From: an uncultured Lachnospiraceae bacterium
GTDB lineage: Bacteria > Bacillota > Clostridia > Lachnospirales > Lachnospiraceae
NCBI GenBank assembly: GCA_900544445.1
Contig: UQVK01000086.1
Span: 1 to 16,698, forward strand
DNA: 16,698 bases
Reading direction: 5' to 3'
Both the position numbers and the translations under genes were made by a program. Numbering within the stretch: position 1 is the first letter of the stretch; each line of letters starts with the position of its first letter. Shown piece by piece: positions 1 through 7,335 of this stretch. The notes below the pieces were generated by a model. The model had not been told where the DNA came from, searched no databases, and saw only the letters and a program-made list of their open reading frames with translations.

Positions 1-130
1 GAAGATTGAAAAATGCGCTCGATAGCGCATTTTTCAATCAGGATTTGCGCCGAAGCGTCGCAAATCCCGTTATCGCAGCGCCGAACTGGAGGTTCGGCGC
101 GCGTGCCTCAGCGTAAAACGCTTCGGCATG
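1..130. repeat. Cluster of four consecutive hairpins upstream of folC
   Basis: Four inverted repeats follow each other almost without spacing: 4-19/24-39 (perfect 16-bp stem, 4-nt loop), 41-49/59-67 (9 bp), 78-86/92-100 (9 bp) and 104-114/118-128 (stem with a 2-nt internal mismatch). The first contains a GC core followed by five Ts inside the stem, so it could also terminate an upstream gene, and its symmetry would allow this in both directions. The last ends two bases before the folC ribosome binding site. The structure is seen directly. Calling it an intergenic palindromic repeat element is inference. The window edge may cut it. Confidence 0.75.
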
Positions 131-140
131 GAGGAAAAAA

Positions 141-1460
141 ATGCATTTCAGCTATGAGGAAGCCGTGAATTATATTCTTGACGTTCCCAGATTTACGAAG
201 AAAAATGTGCCGGAGGATACGGAACGTTTTTTTGATTTTCTGGGCAGGCCGGGTGAGAATGCGCTGATTGTCCATGTGGCAGGAACCAATGGGAAGGGGT
301 CCGTATGCGCCTATATCAGTTCTGTTCTGGAACGGGCCGGAATTTCCACCGGACTTTTTTCTTCCCCCCATCTGGTGGATATCAGGGAGCGGTTCCGCCT
401 GAACGGAGAGATGATCGACAGGGAGGCGTTCGCATCCTGCCTGAACCGGGTCATGGGCGGTCTGGAGGCCTTTCGCCTGAAAACAGGAAAGACGGAATAT
501 CATCCCACTTTTTTTGAACTGCTGTTTTTCATGGGAATGCTCTGGTTCTCGGATCAAAAGGCGGAAGCGGTTGTCCTGGAGACCGGAATGGGAGGACGGC
601 TGGATGCCACGAATGTGGTGAGAAGGCCCGCCGTCTGTGTCATCACCCGGATCGGTATGGATCACATGGAATATCTGGGAGACACGAAGGAAAAAATAGC
701 GGCGGAAAAAGCGGGTATCATCAAACCGCATGTTCCTGTGGTATTTTGGGATGAAGAACCGTCTGTCAGCCGTGTCATTGTCGAAAAGGCGAAAAAAAAC
801 GGCGCGGAAACGGTTCCTGTGTCGGAACAGGAAGTCGGTTTCTTTAATTTTAAGAATAAAACCGTTGATTTTTCCATGCGCTCTGGGTATTATGAATATA
901 TTAGAGTCTGCCTGCACACCCCGGCAGTTTATCAGCGGCAGAATGCCGCGCTGGCTGTCAGGGCGCTGGAGGTGCTTAACAGGAAGCTGACGGAAGAGGG
1001 CAGTGCTGCAAAGAGGATTTCCCGTGAGGCAATAGAGGAAGGGCTTTCGGCGGCGCACTGGTCCGGACGGATGGAGGAAGTGCTTCCGGGAGTGGTTATC
1101 GACGGCGCCCATAACGAGGACGGTGTGTCCGCGTTTCTGGAAAGCGTCCAGAGGGATGGCTGTGAAGGAAGAAGAAGCCTTCTTTTTTCCGTTGTCTCCG
1201 ATAAGCGCGCGGAACGTATGGCGGAGCAGATTCTGAAAAGCGGGCTTTTTTCAAGGATTGCGGCCGCGCCCATGGAAAGCGGCAGATCGGTTACGAAGGA
1301 GCAGCTGGATAACATATGGAAGGGCAGAGCGGAACTGCATGACAGTCCGGAGGAGGCGTTTGCCACTCTGATCGGAGCAAGGGGAGAGAAGGATATGGTG
1401 TATGCTGCCGGTTCTCTCTACCTGGCAGGACAGCTCCTCGCCTGCGGGAAGAACGATTGA
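141..1460 (+). CDS. folC: Bifunctional folylpolyglutamate synthase/dihydrofolate synthase
   Basis: FolC is a cytoplasmic Mur-ligase-family enzyme. It joins L-glutamate to dihydropteroate and adds further glutamates to reduced folates, using ATP. The 439-aa product has the usual family length. It shows the P-loop AGTNGKGS near residues 47-54, the folate-binding SSPHLVDIRERF stretch near 74-85, the ETGMGGRLDATN motif in the middle of the central ATPase domain, a conserved region around GMDHMEYLG, and the C-terminal-domain motif VIDGAHNEDG. The start is supported by GGAGG at 130-134, six bases before the ATG. A 57-aa gene starts 23 bases after the stop, so it is probably first in a short operon. 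Nothing looks broken. The FolC family call is secure; whether it is mono- or bifunctional in vivo is inferred. Confidence 0.96.
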   Translation: MHFSYEEAVNYILDVPRFTKKNVPEDTERFFDFLGRPGENALIVHVAGTNGKGSVCAYISSVLERAGISTGLFSSPHLVDIRERFRLNGEMIDREAFASCLNRVMGGLEAFRLKTGKTEYHPTFFELLFFMGMLWFSDQKAEAVVLETGMGGRLDATNVVRRPAVCVITRIGMDHMEYLGDTKEKIAAEKAGIIKPHVPVVFWDEEPSVSRVIVEKAKKNGAETVPVSEQEVGFFNFKNKTVDFSMRSGYYEYIRVCLHTPAVYQRQNAALAVRALEVLNRKLTEEGSAAKRISREAIEEGLSAAHWSGRMEEVLPGVVIDGAHNEDGVSAFLESVQRDGCEGRRSLLFSVVSDKRAERMAEQILKSGLFSRIAAAPMESGRSVTKEQLDNIWKGRAELHDSPEEAFATLIGARGEKDMVYAAGSLYLAGQLLACGKND

Positions 1461-1483
1461 CCGGATTTTTCTGGAGGATATAG

Positions 1484-1657
1484 ATGATGTTGGATTTTGA
1501 AGCGGAACTGAAGAAATTTCATCCCAGCCTTGAAGTGGACGAGGTGGAGGAAGCGATCTATAAGCATGGTTTAACGGATATCACGGATCTTCTTGTGGAG
1601 ATGGAGAAGGAGAGAAAGCCGCAGAAGGCGGAAGGAAATCGAGGGACGGAAGGATGA
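1484..1657 (+). CDS. Small conserved-looking hypothetical protein (57 aa)
   Basis: This short acidic ORF lies between folC and the TPR gene. It has GGAG at 1473-1476, eight bases before the first of two consecutive ATG codons, and its TGA overlaps the next start as ATGA. The product begins MMLDFEAELKKFHPSLEVDE and appears largely helical (EVEEAIYKHGLTDITDLLVEMEKE), with a hydrophilic lysine- and glycine-rich tail. There is no signal peptide or membrane segment. Tight spacing on both sides suggests translational coupling within a folC-orf-TPR operon. I recognise no characterised family. The function is unknown; a role as partner of the downstream TPR protein is only a guess from position. Its short length means it could be missed by automated gene calling. 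Confidence 0.72.
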   Translation: MMLDFEAELKKFHPSLEVDEVEEAIYKHGLTDITDLLVEMEKERKPQKAEGNRGTEG

Positions 1658-3060
1658 ACTGTTATAACTGCGGGGCGCTCCTGACGGAAAATGATTTCTG
1701 CACCAGCTGCGGGGCCGATGTCAGACATTATAAAAAAATCATCGGCTTTTCCAACATGTATTATAATGACGGACTGGAAAAAGCGAATGTGCGGGATCTG
1801 TCCGGAGCCGTCAGGAGTCTGAGAGAATGTCTGAAGCTGAATAAATTTCATATCGATGCGAGAAATCTGCTGGGACTGATCTATTTTGAGATGGGAGAAA
1901 CCGTGAACGCTCTCAGCGAGTGGGTTTTGAGCAAAAATCTGAAGCCGGAGAAGAACATCGCGGATAATTATATTGAGGCAGTTCAGAACAATCCCAGCCA
2001 GCTGGAAAATCTGAACCAGGCCATCAAGAAGTATAATCAGTCGCTTGTCTACTGCCAGCAGGGGAGTCTTGATCTGGCTGTGATCCAGCTGAAAAAGGTG
2101 CTTTCCATCAATCCCCGTTTCCTGCGGGCACACCAGCTTCTTGCCCTTCTGTATATTCAGGCGGAGGACTGGGAGAAGGCAAAGCGTGAGCTGAACAAGT
2201 GCAGCAAAATTGATGTGCGTAATACCACCACCCTCCGATATATGAAAGAGGTCAGTGAGGCGATGGTAGAGGATGAAAATAAGGGAGCGCACCGGGGCCG
2301 GAAGACGGAGGACGTGATCAAGTACCAGAGCGGAAATGAGACGATCATTCAGCCGGTTAATGTGCAGGAGCCGAAGAAAAGCCTTGCTTTTCTGGTCTAT
2401 CTGCTGGCTGGCGCAGCCGCAGGGCTGGCCATCGCGCTCACCCTGATTATGCCTGCGAGAATGCAGAGCCTGCGGACGCAGCTCAATGAGGAAAGCCGGG
2501 CTGTGGGAGAGCAGCTGGATAAGAGAAACGCGGAGCTCGCGGAACTTCAGGCACAGGTTACCGAGCTGCAGACACAAAATGCGGAACTGACAGATGAGCT
2601 GGACGGCTATGCGGGGACAGACGGTACATTGCAGACGGTGGAGAGCCTTCTGAATGCGGCCTACATTTATCTGGACACGCCGGACGACATCACAGGCCTG
2701 GCGGAAGCGTTGGAGACGATTGATCTGGAAAGCATGGATTCCGGAAATGCTTCTGAAGCATATCAGAATCTGTATAGCAAGATTTTGGAGCTGGCCGGCC
2801 CGGAAATCAGCCAGACCTGTCTGCAAAATGGAAATACGGCCTACAGGGATGGCGATTATGATACGGCTATCACAGAGCTGGAGCGCGCCTTCAGTTATGA
2901 TGGGACCAACAGTGACGCGCTTCTCCTTCTGGGAGATGCATACCGCAGAAACGGGGACAGCCGGAACGCTACGCAGATATATAACCAGGTGGTTGATCTG
3001 TTCCCGAATACGGATAATGCCAGAAGGGCGGAAAGCGCACTCAGTGAACTGGAAGGCTGA
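1654..3060 (+). CDS. Membrane-anchored zinc-ribbon TPR protein
   Basis: The 468-aa protein has a clear modular layout. A short N-terminal zinc ribbon carries two CxxC pairs (C3, C6, C16, C19). TPR-like helical pairs follow at about residues 36-105 and 128-182. A linker leads to one hydrophobic membrane segment at about 244-267, then a Q/E/L-rich coiled coil at about 270-318. The C-terminal domain contains further TPRs (about 386-455, including a repeat around AYRDGDYDTAITELERAF). The likely topology is one domain on each face of the membrane, with the zinc ribbon inside. TPRs bind proteins, so a scaffold role in envelope or division is plausible, but no specific function can be assigned. The start overlaps the stop of the 57-aa gene (ATGA), indicating coupling. 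Confidence 0.85.
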   Translation: MNCYNCGALLTENDFCTSCGADVRHYKKIIGFSNMYYNDGLEKANVRDLSGAVRSLRECLKLNKFHIDARNLLGLIYFEMGETVNALSEWVLSKNLKPEKNIADNYIEAVQNNPSQLENLNQAIKKYNQSLVYCQQGSLDLAVIQLKKVLSINPRFLRAHQLLALLYIQAEDWEKAKRELNKCSKIDVRNTTTLRYMKEVSEAMVEDENKGAHRGRKTEDVIKYQSGNETIIQPVNVQEPKKSLAFLVYLLAGAAAGLAIALTLIMPARMQSLRTQLNEESRAVGEQLDKRNAELAELQAQVTELQTQNAELTDELDGYAGTDGTLQTVESLLNAAYIYLDTPDDITGLAEALETIDLESMDSGNASEAYQNLYSKILELAGPEISQTCLQNGNTAYRDGDYDTAITELERAFSYDGTNSDALLLLGDAYRRNGDSRNATQIYNQVVDLFPNTDNARRAESALSELEG

Positions 3061-3173
3061 GGATAACGCCGGGGCAGGCAGGCGGGAAGGCGTGAAAGGC
3101 TTTTTTTGCCCGTCTTCATAATCGGGTATAAAAAGCAACGGTAAAATCAAATATTTCTTTCATATTTACAGAC

Positions 3174-3217
3174 AAAAGAGAACTTTACCTTAAAATTTAA
3201 GGGAGGTTCTCTTTTTT
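3174..3217 (+). terminator. Terminator-like hairpin between the TPR gene and spoIIAA
   Basis: A 10-bp perfect stem pairs 3174-3183 with 3206-3215. It encloses a second palindrome (CCTTAAA at 3188-3194 with TTTAAGG at 3196-3202) and ends in a run of six Ts (3212-3217). This fits an intrinsic terminator for the folC-TPR operon. It lies only 29 bases before the spoIIAA GTG, leaving little room for a promoter behind it, so it could instead act as a leader structure of spoIIA. Confidence 0.6.
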
Positions 3218-3246
3218 GTGGCCGCATGAAAGAGAAAGGAGAGCAT

Positions 3247-3564
3247 GTGAAAGTATTACAGGAGGATTTCAGGGTGATTGACAACTGCCTGTGCATCAGA
3301 ATGCCGGAGGAGGTGGACCACCATCGTGCGGAGGAACTCTGTAGGATCGCGGATCACTATATTCTGGAGGAACAGGTGGAGAACGTGCTGTTTGACTTTG
3401 AGGATACCCGATTTATGGACAGTTCGGGAATCGGTATTCTGATCGGACGCTATCGGCTGATTTCCTGCTTCGGCGGAAAGGTATATGCTTCCCATCCGGA
3501 TAAACAGATCCGCAGGATGCTGGAGATGTCCGGCATGAAGAATATCGTGGAAATAATCGGATAG
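3247..3564 (+). CDS. spoIIAA: Anti-sigma F factor antagonist SpoIIAA
   Basis: SpoIIAA is a STAS-domain protein. In the forespore its dephosphorylated form binds the anti-sigma factor SpoIIAB and frees SigF. The product shows the family landmarks: the EVDHHRAEEL segment (B. subtilis has LDHH), FEDTRFMDSSGIGIL with the phosphoacceptor serine at residue 59 of this start (equivalent to Ser58 in B. subtilis), and a C-terminal DKQIRRMLEMSGM helix. I chose the GTG at 3247 (105 aa) because AAAGGAGAG lies just upstream; an in-frame ATG at 3226 would add seven residues but has a poor ribosome site. It is first of spoIIAA-spoIIAB-sigF. In Bacillus this operon is SigH-driven, but I could not see a good SigH promoter here. 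Confidence 0.95.
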   Translation: MKVLQEDFRVIDNCLCIRMPEEVDHHRAEELCRIADHYILEEQVENVLFDFEDTRFMDSSGIGILIGRYRLISCFGGKVYASHPDKQIRRMLEMSGMKNIVEIIG

Positions 3565-3565
3565 C

Positions 3566-3684
3566 ATGAAATGCCGCTGGCGCGGCAGAAAGTCGAGGCG
3601 GAAAACGGGTCACCCGTTTTCCTGGAAGAATCCCTTCGGAATTCTTCACTTATGAAATGCCGCTGGCGCGGCAGAAAGTCGAGG
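3566..3684. repeat. 33-bp direct repeat flanking a double hairpin, inserted between spoIIAA and spoIIAB
   Basis: Two identical 33-bp copies occupy 3566-3598 and 3652-3684. Each contains a hairpin (TGCCGC-TGGC-GCGGCA). The 53 bases between them form two more hairpins: 3600-3609/3613-3622 (perfect 10-bp stem, 3-nt loop) and 3625-3633/3638-3647 (one bulge). The second copy ends with GAGG, which is the ribosome site of spoIIAB; the first copy carries the same GAGG but has no start codon after it. The pattern fits insertion of a palindromic element with duplication of the original intergenic sequence, or a small composite repeat. The repeat identity is seen directly; the mechanism is inferred. Confidence 0.88.
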
Positions 3685-3689
3685 TAGAG

Positions 3690-4145
3690 ATGAAAAACGA
3701 GATGAGGATGGAATTTGATGCGGTTTCGGAAAATGAGGGATTCGCGCGGGTGGCGGTGGCAGCCTTTGTCACACCGCTCGACCCCACGCTGGAGGAGGTG
3801 GCGGATATCAAGACGGCGGTTTCGGAGGCCGTTACGAATGCGGTGATCCACGCCTATCCGGACTGGCCGGAGGAAAATCCGCGGAAGGTGGAATTAAGAT
3901 GTACCGTGAATGCGGATGTATTACATATTGAAATAGAGGATCAGGGAATCGGAATCGCGGACGTGGAAAAGGCCATGGAACCGCTGTTTTCCACCTGCCC
4001 GGACAAGGACCGGTCCGGGATGGGATTTGCTTTTATGGAGGCGTTCATGGACGACCTGGAAGTGGAATCCACGGTGGGAAAGGGAACGATCGTCCGGATG
4101 GAGAAGAAGCTGGGGCATTTTTCCTGGGCGGAAGAAGAGGAATGA
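3690..4145 (+). CDS. spoIIAB: Anti-sigma F factor / serine kinase SpoIIAB
   Basis: SpoIIAB is a GHKL-fold protein that binds and inhibits SigF and phosphorylates SpoIIAA with ATP. The 151-aa product starts MKNEMRMEFDAVSENEGFAR, nearly the same as the B. subtilis start. It contains the N box (EAVTNAVIHAYP), the G1 box DQGIGI and the G2 box RSGMGF. Length is normal for the family. I chose the ATG at 3690; an in-frame ATG at 3657 lies inside the repeat and would add 11 unrelated residues. The ribosome site GAGG (3681-3684) belongs to the second copy of the 33-bp repeat. The gap to spoIIAA is 125 bases, whereas these genes normally abut. sigF starts 12 bases downstream. Confidence 0.96.
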   Translation: MKNEMRMEFDAVSENEGFARVAVAAFVTPLDPTLEEVADIKTAVSEAVTNAVIHAYPDWPEENPRKVELRCTVNADVLHIEIEDQGIGIADVEKAMEPLFSTCPDKDRSGMGFAFMEAFMDDLEVESTVGKGTIVRMEKKLGHFSWAEEEE

Positions 4146-4157
4146 GGGGAGGCTGAC

Positions 4158-4898
4158 GTGAAGGAAATATCAGTGCTGATTGCACGGGCACAGGAAGGTG
4201 ACCGGGAGGCCAGAGAGGTACTGATAGAGAAAAATCTGGGACTGGTTCATCATATCGTAAAACGGTTCGCCGGACGAGGATATGAGATGGAGGATCTGTT
4301 TCAGATCGGAACGATCGGTCTGATCAAGGCGATCGATAAATTTGACCTGTCTTATGAGGTACAGTTTTCCACCTATGCGGTTCCCATGATCACCGGGGAG
4401 ATCAAACGGTTTCTGCGGGATGACGGACCGATACGGATCAGCCGGACGCTGAAGGAGAATGGCTGGAAGGTGAAGCAGGCGGCGCAGAAGCTGGCGCACA
4501 GCCTGGGACGGGATCCTTCGCTTGAGGAAATCGCGGCGGAAACCGGAATGGAAAGGGAAGATGTGGTGCTTGCCATGGAAGCCGGAGTGGAGGTGGAGTC
4601 CATTTATAAGACCGTTTACCAGTCGGACGGAAATGAGATTCAGCTGCTGGATAAGGTGGCGGCTGGCGGGGGATCGGGCGTCTGGGAAGATGAGGAGAAG
4701 GACAGGCTGCTGAACCACATGCTCCTGGAACAGCTGCTGGAAGAACTGCCGGAAGCGGACCGGGATCTGATCCGGATGCGTTATTTTGAAAATATGACGC
4801 AGAGCGAGGTGGCAAAAAATCTGGGCATCAGCCAGGTACAGGTCAGCCGGCTGGAGAAAAAAATCCTTCTCAGCATGCGGCACAAGGTTCTGTGCTGA
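4158..4898 (+). CDS. sigF: RNA polymerase sporulation sigma factor SigF
   Basis: SigF (SpoIIAC) is the first forespore-specific sigma factor and directs early forespore genes. The 246-aa protein has sigma region 2 (LFQIGTIGLIKAIDKF, then the FSTYAVPMITGEIKRFLRDD stretch), region 3 (about residues 95-150) and a region 4 helix-turn-helix (MTQSEVAKNLGISQVQVSRLE). It begins with GTG at 4158, five bases after GGGGAGG, and 12 bases after spoIIAB. SigG is similar, but gene order after spoIIAB identifies SigF. It is held inactive by SpoIIAB until SpoIIAA is dephosphorylated. No defects are visible. Confidence 0.96.
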   Translation: MKEISVLIARAQEGDREAREVLIEKNLGLVHHIVKRFAGRGYEMEDLFQIGTIGLIKAIDKFDLSYEVQFSTYAVPMITGEIKRFLRDDGPIRISRTLKENGWKVKQAAQKLAHSLGRDPSLEEIAAETGMEREDVVLAMEAGVEVESIYKTVYQSDGNEIQLLDKVAAGGGSGVWEDEEKDRLLNHMLLEQLLEELPEADRDLIRMRYFENMTQSEVAKNLGISQVQVSRLEKKILLSMRHKVLC

Positions 4899-4916
4899 GG
4901 AATTCACGACAAATCC

Positions 4917-4947
4917 TGCATAAAACCGGCTCCGCCTTCAAATACTT
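4917..4947 (+). promoter_or_regulatory. Candidate SigG promoter for spoVAA-spoVAB
   Basis: TGCATA (4917-4922) and AATACTT (4941-4947) are separated by 18 bases. The forespore SigG consensus is roughly TGMATA, 17-18 bases, CATACTA. The site lies just after sigF and 104 bases before the spoVAA start, as expected for a late forespore operon. The leader also contains an 8-bp inverted repeat (4969-4976/4996-5003). Confidence 0.6.
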
Positions 4948-5050
4948 AAGAACGTATGAAAACTGCCGCAATCCGGCAGGAAGTCAGGGCGCTTTCCGGA
5001 TTGTCACGGCGGCGTGCGGATCGGAGGTTTGTGCCTGGAAAGGAGCGAAA

Positions 5051-5683
5051 ATGGCAACGCGGGAAACGCTGTACCTGAAGCTGGAGCGGAATGTGGAGAC
5101 GCAGAAGAAGGAGATTCATCTCAGCGATCTGGGAAAACTGGTGTGTGCAGATAAGGAAATCCTCGCCCGAGCGAAGGCGCTGAAGGTCTGCAGCTTCCGG
5201 GATGAAACGAAGAAGCGCTGCGTGGTCAGCGTGATGAAGATTCTGGAGGAGCTGCAGAAAACCGATCCCTCTCTGGAGGTGCAGAACATCGGTGAGACCG
5301 AGGTGATTGTGGAACGGGTGGAAGCGGAGCAGAAAAAGGGGCCGTGGCTCTGGCTGAAAATCGCCTTTGTCTGCCTCATCTGTTTTTTCGGCCCGGCTTT
5401 TACCATCATGGCCTTTCACAATGACATCGGCATCAGCGACGTGTTCATCAGGGTTTATGAAATGGTGATGGACGAACCTTCGGACGGGATCACCATTCTG
5501 GAAATCTCCTATTCCATCGGTCTGGCGTCCGGCATCATTCTGTTCTTCAACCACATCGGCGGGAGGAGAATTACGAAGGATCCCACTCCCATCGAGGTGG
5601 AGATGCGCATCTATGAGGATCAGGTGAATAACGCGCTGGTGGAAACCGCGGACAGAGAGGGGGAGACGATCGATGTCTCCTGA
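5051..5683 (+). CDS. spoVAA: Stage V sporulation protein AA
   Basis: SpoVAA is a component of the SpoVA system, which moves Ca-dipicolinic acid into the forespore and out during germination. The 210-aa product has a soluble N-terminal domain of about 95 residues, a membrane segment at about 98-121 and another at about 150-168, with a charged C-terminal tail. This agrees in size and layout with the family (about 206 aa in B. subtilis). I chose ATG 5051 because AAAGGAG lies six bases upstream; the open frame extends upstream to 4892, where it would overlap sigF without a ribosome site. It follows sigF, as in Bacillus, and overlaps spoVAB by 11 bases. Confidence 0.92.
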   Translation: MATRETLYLKLERNVETQKKEIHLSDLGKLVCADKEILARAKALKVCSFRDETKKRCVVSVMKILEELQKTDPSLEVQNIGETEVIVERVEAEQKKGPWLWLKIAFVCLICFFGPAFTIMAFHNDIGISDVFIRVYEMVMDEPSDGITILEISYSIGLASGIILFFNHIGGRRITKDPTPIEVEMRIYEDQVNNALVETADREGETIDVS

Positions 5684-6179
5684 AGAAGGTCTGTGGATTT
5701 TTTTCCGTCAGGCAGGACTCGCCGTGGCCGGCATCAGCGGCGGTCTGCTGGTATCAGGCGGCGTGTTCACTGTCCTGATGTCTGTGGGACTGGTGCCGCG
5801 CTTTGCAGGAAAAACCCATACCGGACGGAATGTTTTTCTTTATGAGGAAATGGTGGTGTTCGGAACGCTTCTGGGAAACTTCCTGAGCGTATTCGGTTAT
5901 CCTTCTTCTTTCTTTCAGAGGCTGTATGGCCTGTTTGCCGGCCGGGCGGAATGGGTGTGGGAGGGGCTTACGGCCTTCCTGCTTGTGCTTTTCGGCCTGT
6001 TTGCCGGGATTTTTGTGGGCTGTCTGGCTCTGGCGATCGCGGAGATGCTGGATTCCATTCCCATCTTTGCCAGGCGCATTTCCTTCCGCCACGGTCTCGG
6101 CCTTGCCGTGCTTTCCGTGGCGCTGGGAAAACTGGCGGGAAGTCTGTATTATTTTTTCGGGAAATTTTTTGCCTCATAA
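5673..6179 (+). CDS. spoVAB: Stage V sporulation protein AB
   Basis: SpoVAB is a small integral membrane protein of the SpoVA dipicolinate-channel locus. The 168-aa product is mostly hydrophobic, with segments at about 14-40, 60-78, 100-125 and 141-163; the B. subtilis protein is about 141 aa. The start overlaps the end of spoVAA by 11 bases, with GAGAGGGGGAG just upstream, indicating translational coupling. In Bacillus spoVAC comes next. Here the strand flips instead, with the next gene ending only 11 bases away, and spoVAC lies about 6 kb downstream. The identification rests on position plus hydrophobic pattern and motifs such as FLYEEMVVFGTLLGN. Confidence 0.9.
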   Translation: MSPEEGLWIFFRQAGLAVAGISGGLLVSGGVFTVLMSVGLVPRFAGKTHTGRNVFLYEEMVVFGTLLGNFLSVFGYPSSFFQRLYGLFAGRAEWVWEGLTAFLLVLFGLFAGIFVGCLALAIAEMLDSIPIFARRISFRHGLGLAVLSVALGKLAGSLYYFFGKFFAS

Positions 6180-6190
6180 AAGCGGGACGG

Positions 6191-6736
6191 TCAGATAATG
6201 TCCACATCCCCTTCGTGCATCATATAGCTGGCAAACACATACATGACGGCCCAGAAGGCGGCAGGATAGTCCCCGGCACAGGCGAAAATCTGCGGGCGGA
6301 TGGAAAAGAAGGGAGAGATCTTGCCGATGACGGTGGATTCTCTGATGAACAGGACGCTCTGGTCCTGCTGCCTGTCAGCCTGCCATCTTCCGTATGGAGT
6401 ATCCATGTCAAGGTGAACGCCCTGGGGAGGGCGGATGAGAGAAACGGCTCCGCTGCAGGGACGGCAGGTCAGTTCTGCCTTTGCGCACATCTTATCCTTC
6501 TTTCTTGCGAGATAGAAAGTTTTGCCCTCTTTTCGGATGATCTCTGTTTCACCGATGATTTCTCCTCCGCTTCGGATCAGCTTTGCGGAACCGGTTAGTT
6601 TTTTCTGAAGAATACTGATTCTTTCTCCGGATGTTCCGAAAGAACGCCCTGCGGCTCCCGCGGAAGCGGAGACGCTCTGAGCGGCAGTGCCGAAAAGCTG
6701 AAAGCCGCCCAGAACAGGTCTGATCTGAAAAATCAT
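6191..6736 (-). CDS. Hypothetical protein, possible LURP-one/scramblase-like fold
   Basis: The 181-aa protein starts at ATG 6736, preceded by GGAGG with a 5-base spacer. It begins 23 bases after the chromate-transporter gene and probably shares its transcript. The first half contains short predicted strands with charged turns (GERISILQKKLTG, GGEIIGETEIIRKEGKTFYLARK). The second half contains VLFIRESTVIGKISPFFSIRP and then a hydrophobic stretch (about residues 158-172), followed by an acidic end. Alternating short strands before a C-terminal hydrophobic helix recall the LURP-one/phospholipid-scramblase fold, but this is only an impression. Four cysteines are present (residues 84, 91, 94, 153); whether they are meaningful is unclear. 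No function is assigned. Confidence 0.6.
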   Translation of the reverse strand: MIFQIRPVLGGFQLFGTAAQSVSASAGAAGRSFGTSGERISILQKKLTGSAKLIRSGGEIIGETEIIRKEGKTFYLARKKDKMCAKAELTCRPCSGAVSLIRPPQGVHLDMDTPYGRWQADRQQDQSVLFIRESTVIGKISPFFSIRPQIFACAGDYPAAFWAVMYVFASYMMHEGDVDII

Positions 6737-6759
6737 GACAACCTCCATTCTGAAGCTTT

Positions 6760-7335
6760 TTACAGGAAGCTTCCGGTCAGAGTATAAAGAATACCGCCTG
6801 CCGCTCCGCAGCCCAGCATGACGAAGATGGGATTGGTTTTCCCACGTCTCAGGATGAAAAAAGACAGAAGAAAAAGAAGGACGGCAATCAGGTTGGTGCC
6901 TGCGGGATGCAGGGAGATGCTTTCCTGGTTCCAGATGGCAAGGCACAGGATCGACAGCCCGGCGGAAGCGATGAGCGCAACAATGGCCGGACGCAGACCT
7001 GACAGGGTACCCTGTATATAAGTGAGATTTCCATATTTGAAATACAGCCACGCCAGCATAAGAACGATGAGACAGGAGGGCAGGATGCAGCCGGCTGTAG
7101 CAACGATTGCGCCTGCAAGACCTGCGGTTCGGATTCCCACAAAGGTGGAGGAATTGATGGTGATGGGGCCGGGCGTCATTTCGGCAATGGTGATCAGATC
7201 GGTGAATTCCGTCATGCTCAGCCAGCCATGGCCGTCCACCACCTGTTCCTGAATCAGCGGGATGGCGGCCATACCGCCTCCGAAGCTGAGAAGGCCGATT
7301 TGAAAAAAGCTGAAAAACAGATCCAGAAAATTCAT
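6760..7335 (-). CDS. Chromate transporter family protein, second half of a short-chain pair
   Basis: The 191-aa membrane protein belongs to the chromate ion transporter (CHR) family. It shows the family motif FGGGMAAIPLIQ near the N-terminus, a PGPITINSSTFVG segment and about five or six hydrophobic helices. Short CHR proteins occur as adjacent pairs that together equal one long ChrA, and this gene overlaps its partner by four bases (ATGA at 7332-7335). Members can export chromate, but the natural substrate of paired short forms in anaerobes is unknown, so chromate resistance should not be assumed. The hypothetical gene at 6191-6736 follows it. Confidence 0.88.
   Translation of the reverse strand: MNFLDLFFSFFQIGLLSFGGGMAAIPLIQEQVVDGHGWLSMTEFTDLITIAEMTPGPITINSSTFVGIRTAGLAGAIVATAGCILPSCLIVLMLAWLYFKYGNLTYIQGTLSGLRPAIVALIASAGLSILCLAIWNQESISLHPAGTNLIAVLLFLLSFFILRRGKTNPIFVMLGCGAAGGILYTLTGSFL

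Noticed and set aside
1558..3150. 530-aa open frame on the minus strand across the TPR gene
   Set aside because: Shadow frame; low-complexity translation and no ribosome site, while the plus-strand protein has clear domains.
4892..5050. N-terminal extension of spoVAA
   Set aside because: It overlaps sigF and covers the candidate SigG promoter; the ribosome site and family length support ATG 5051.
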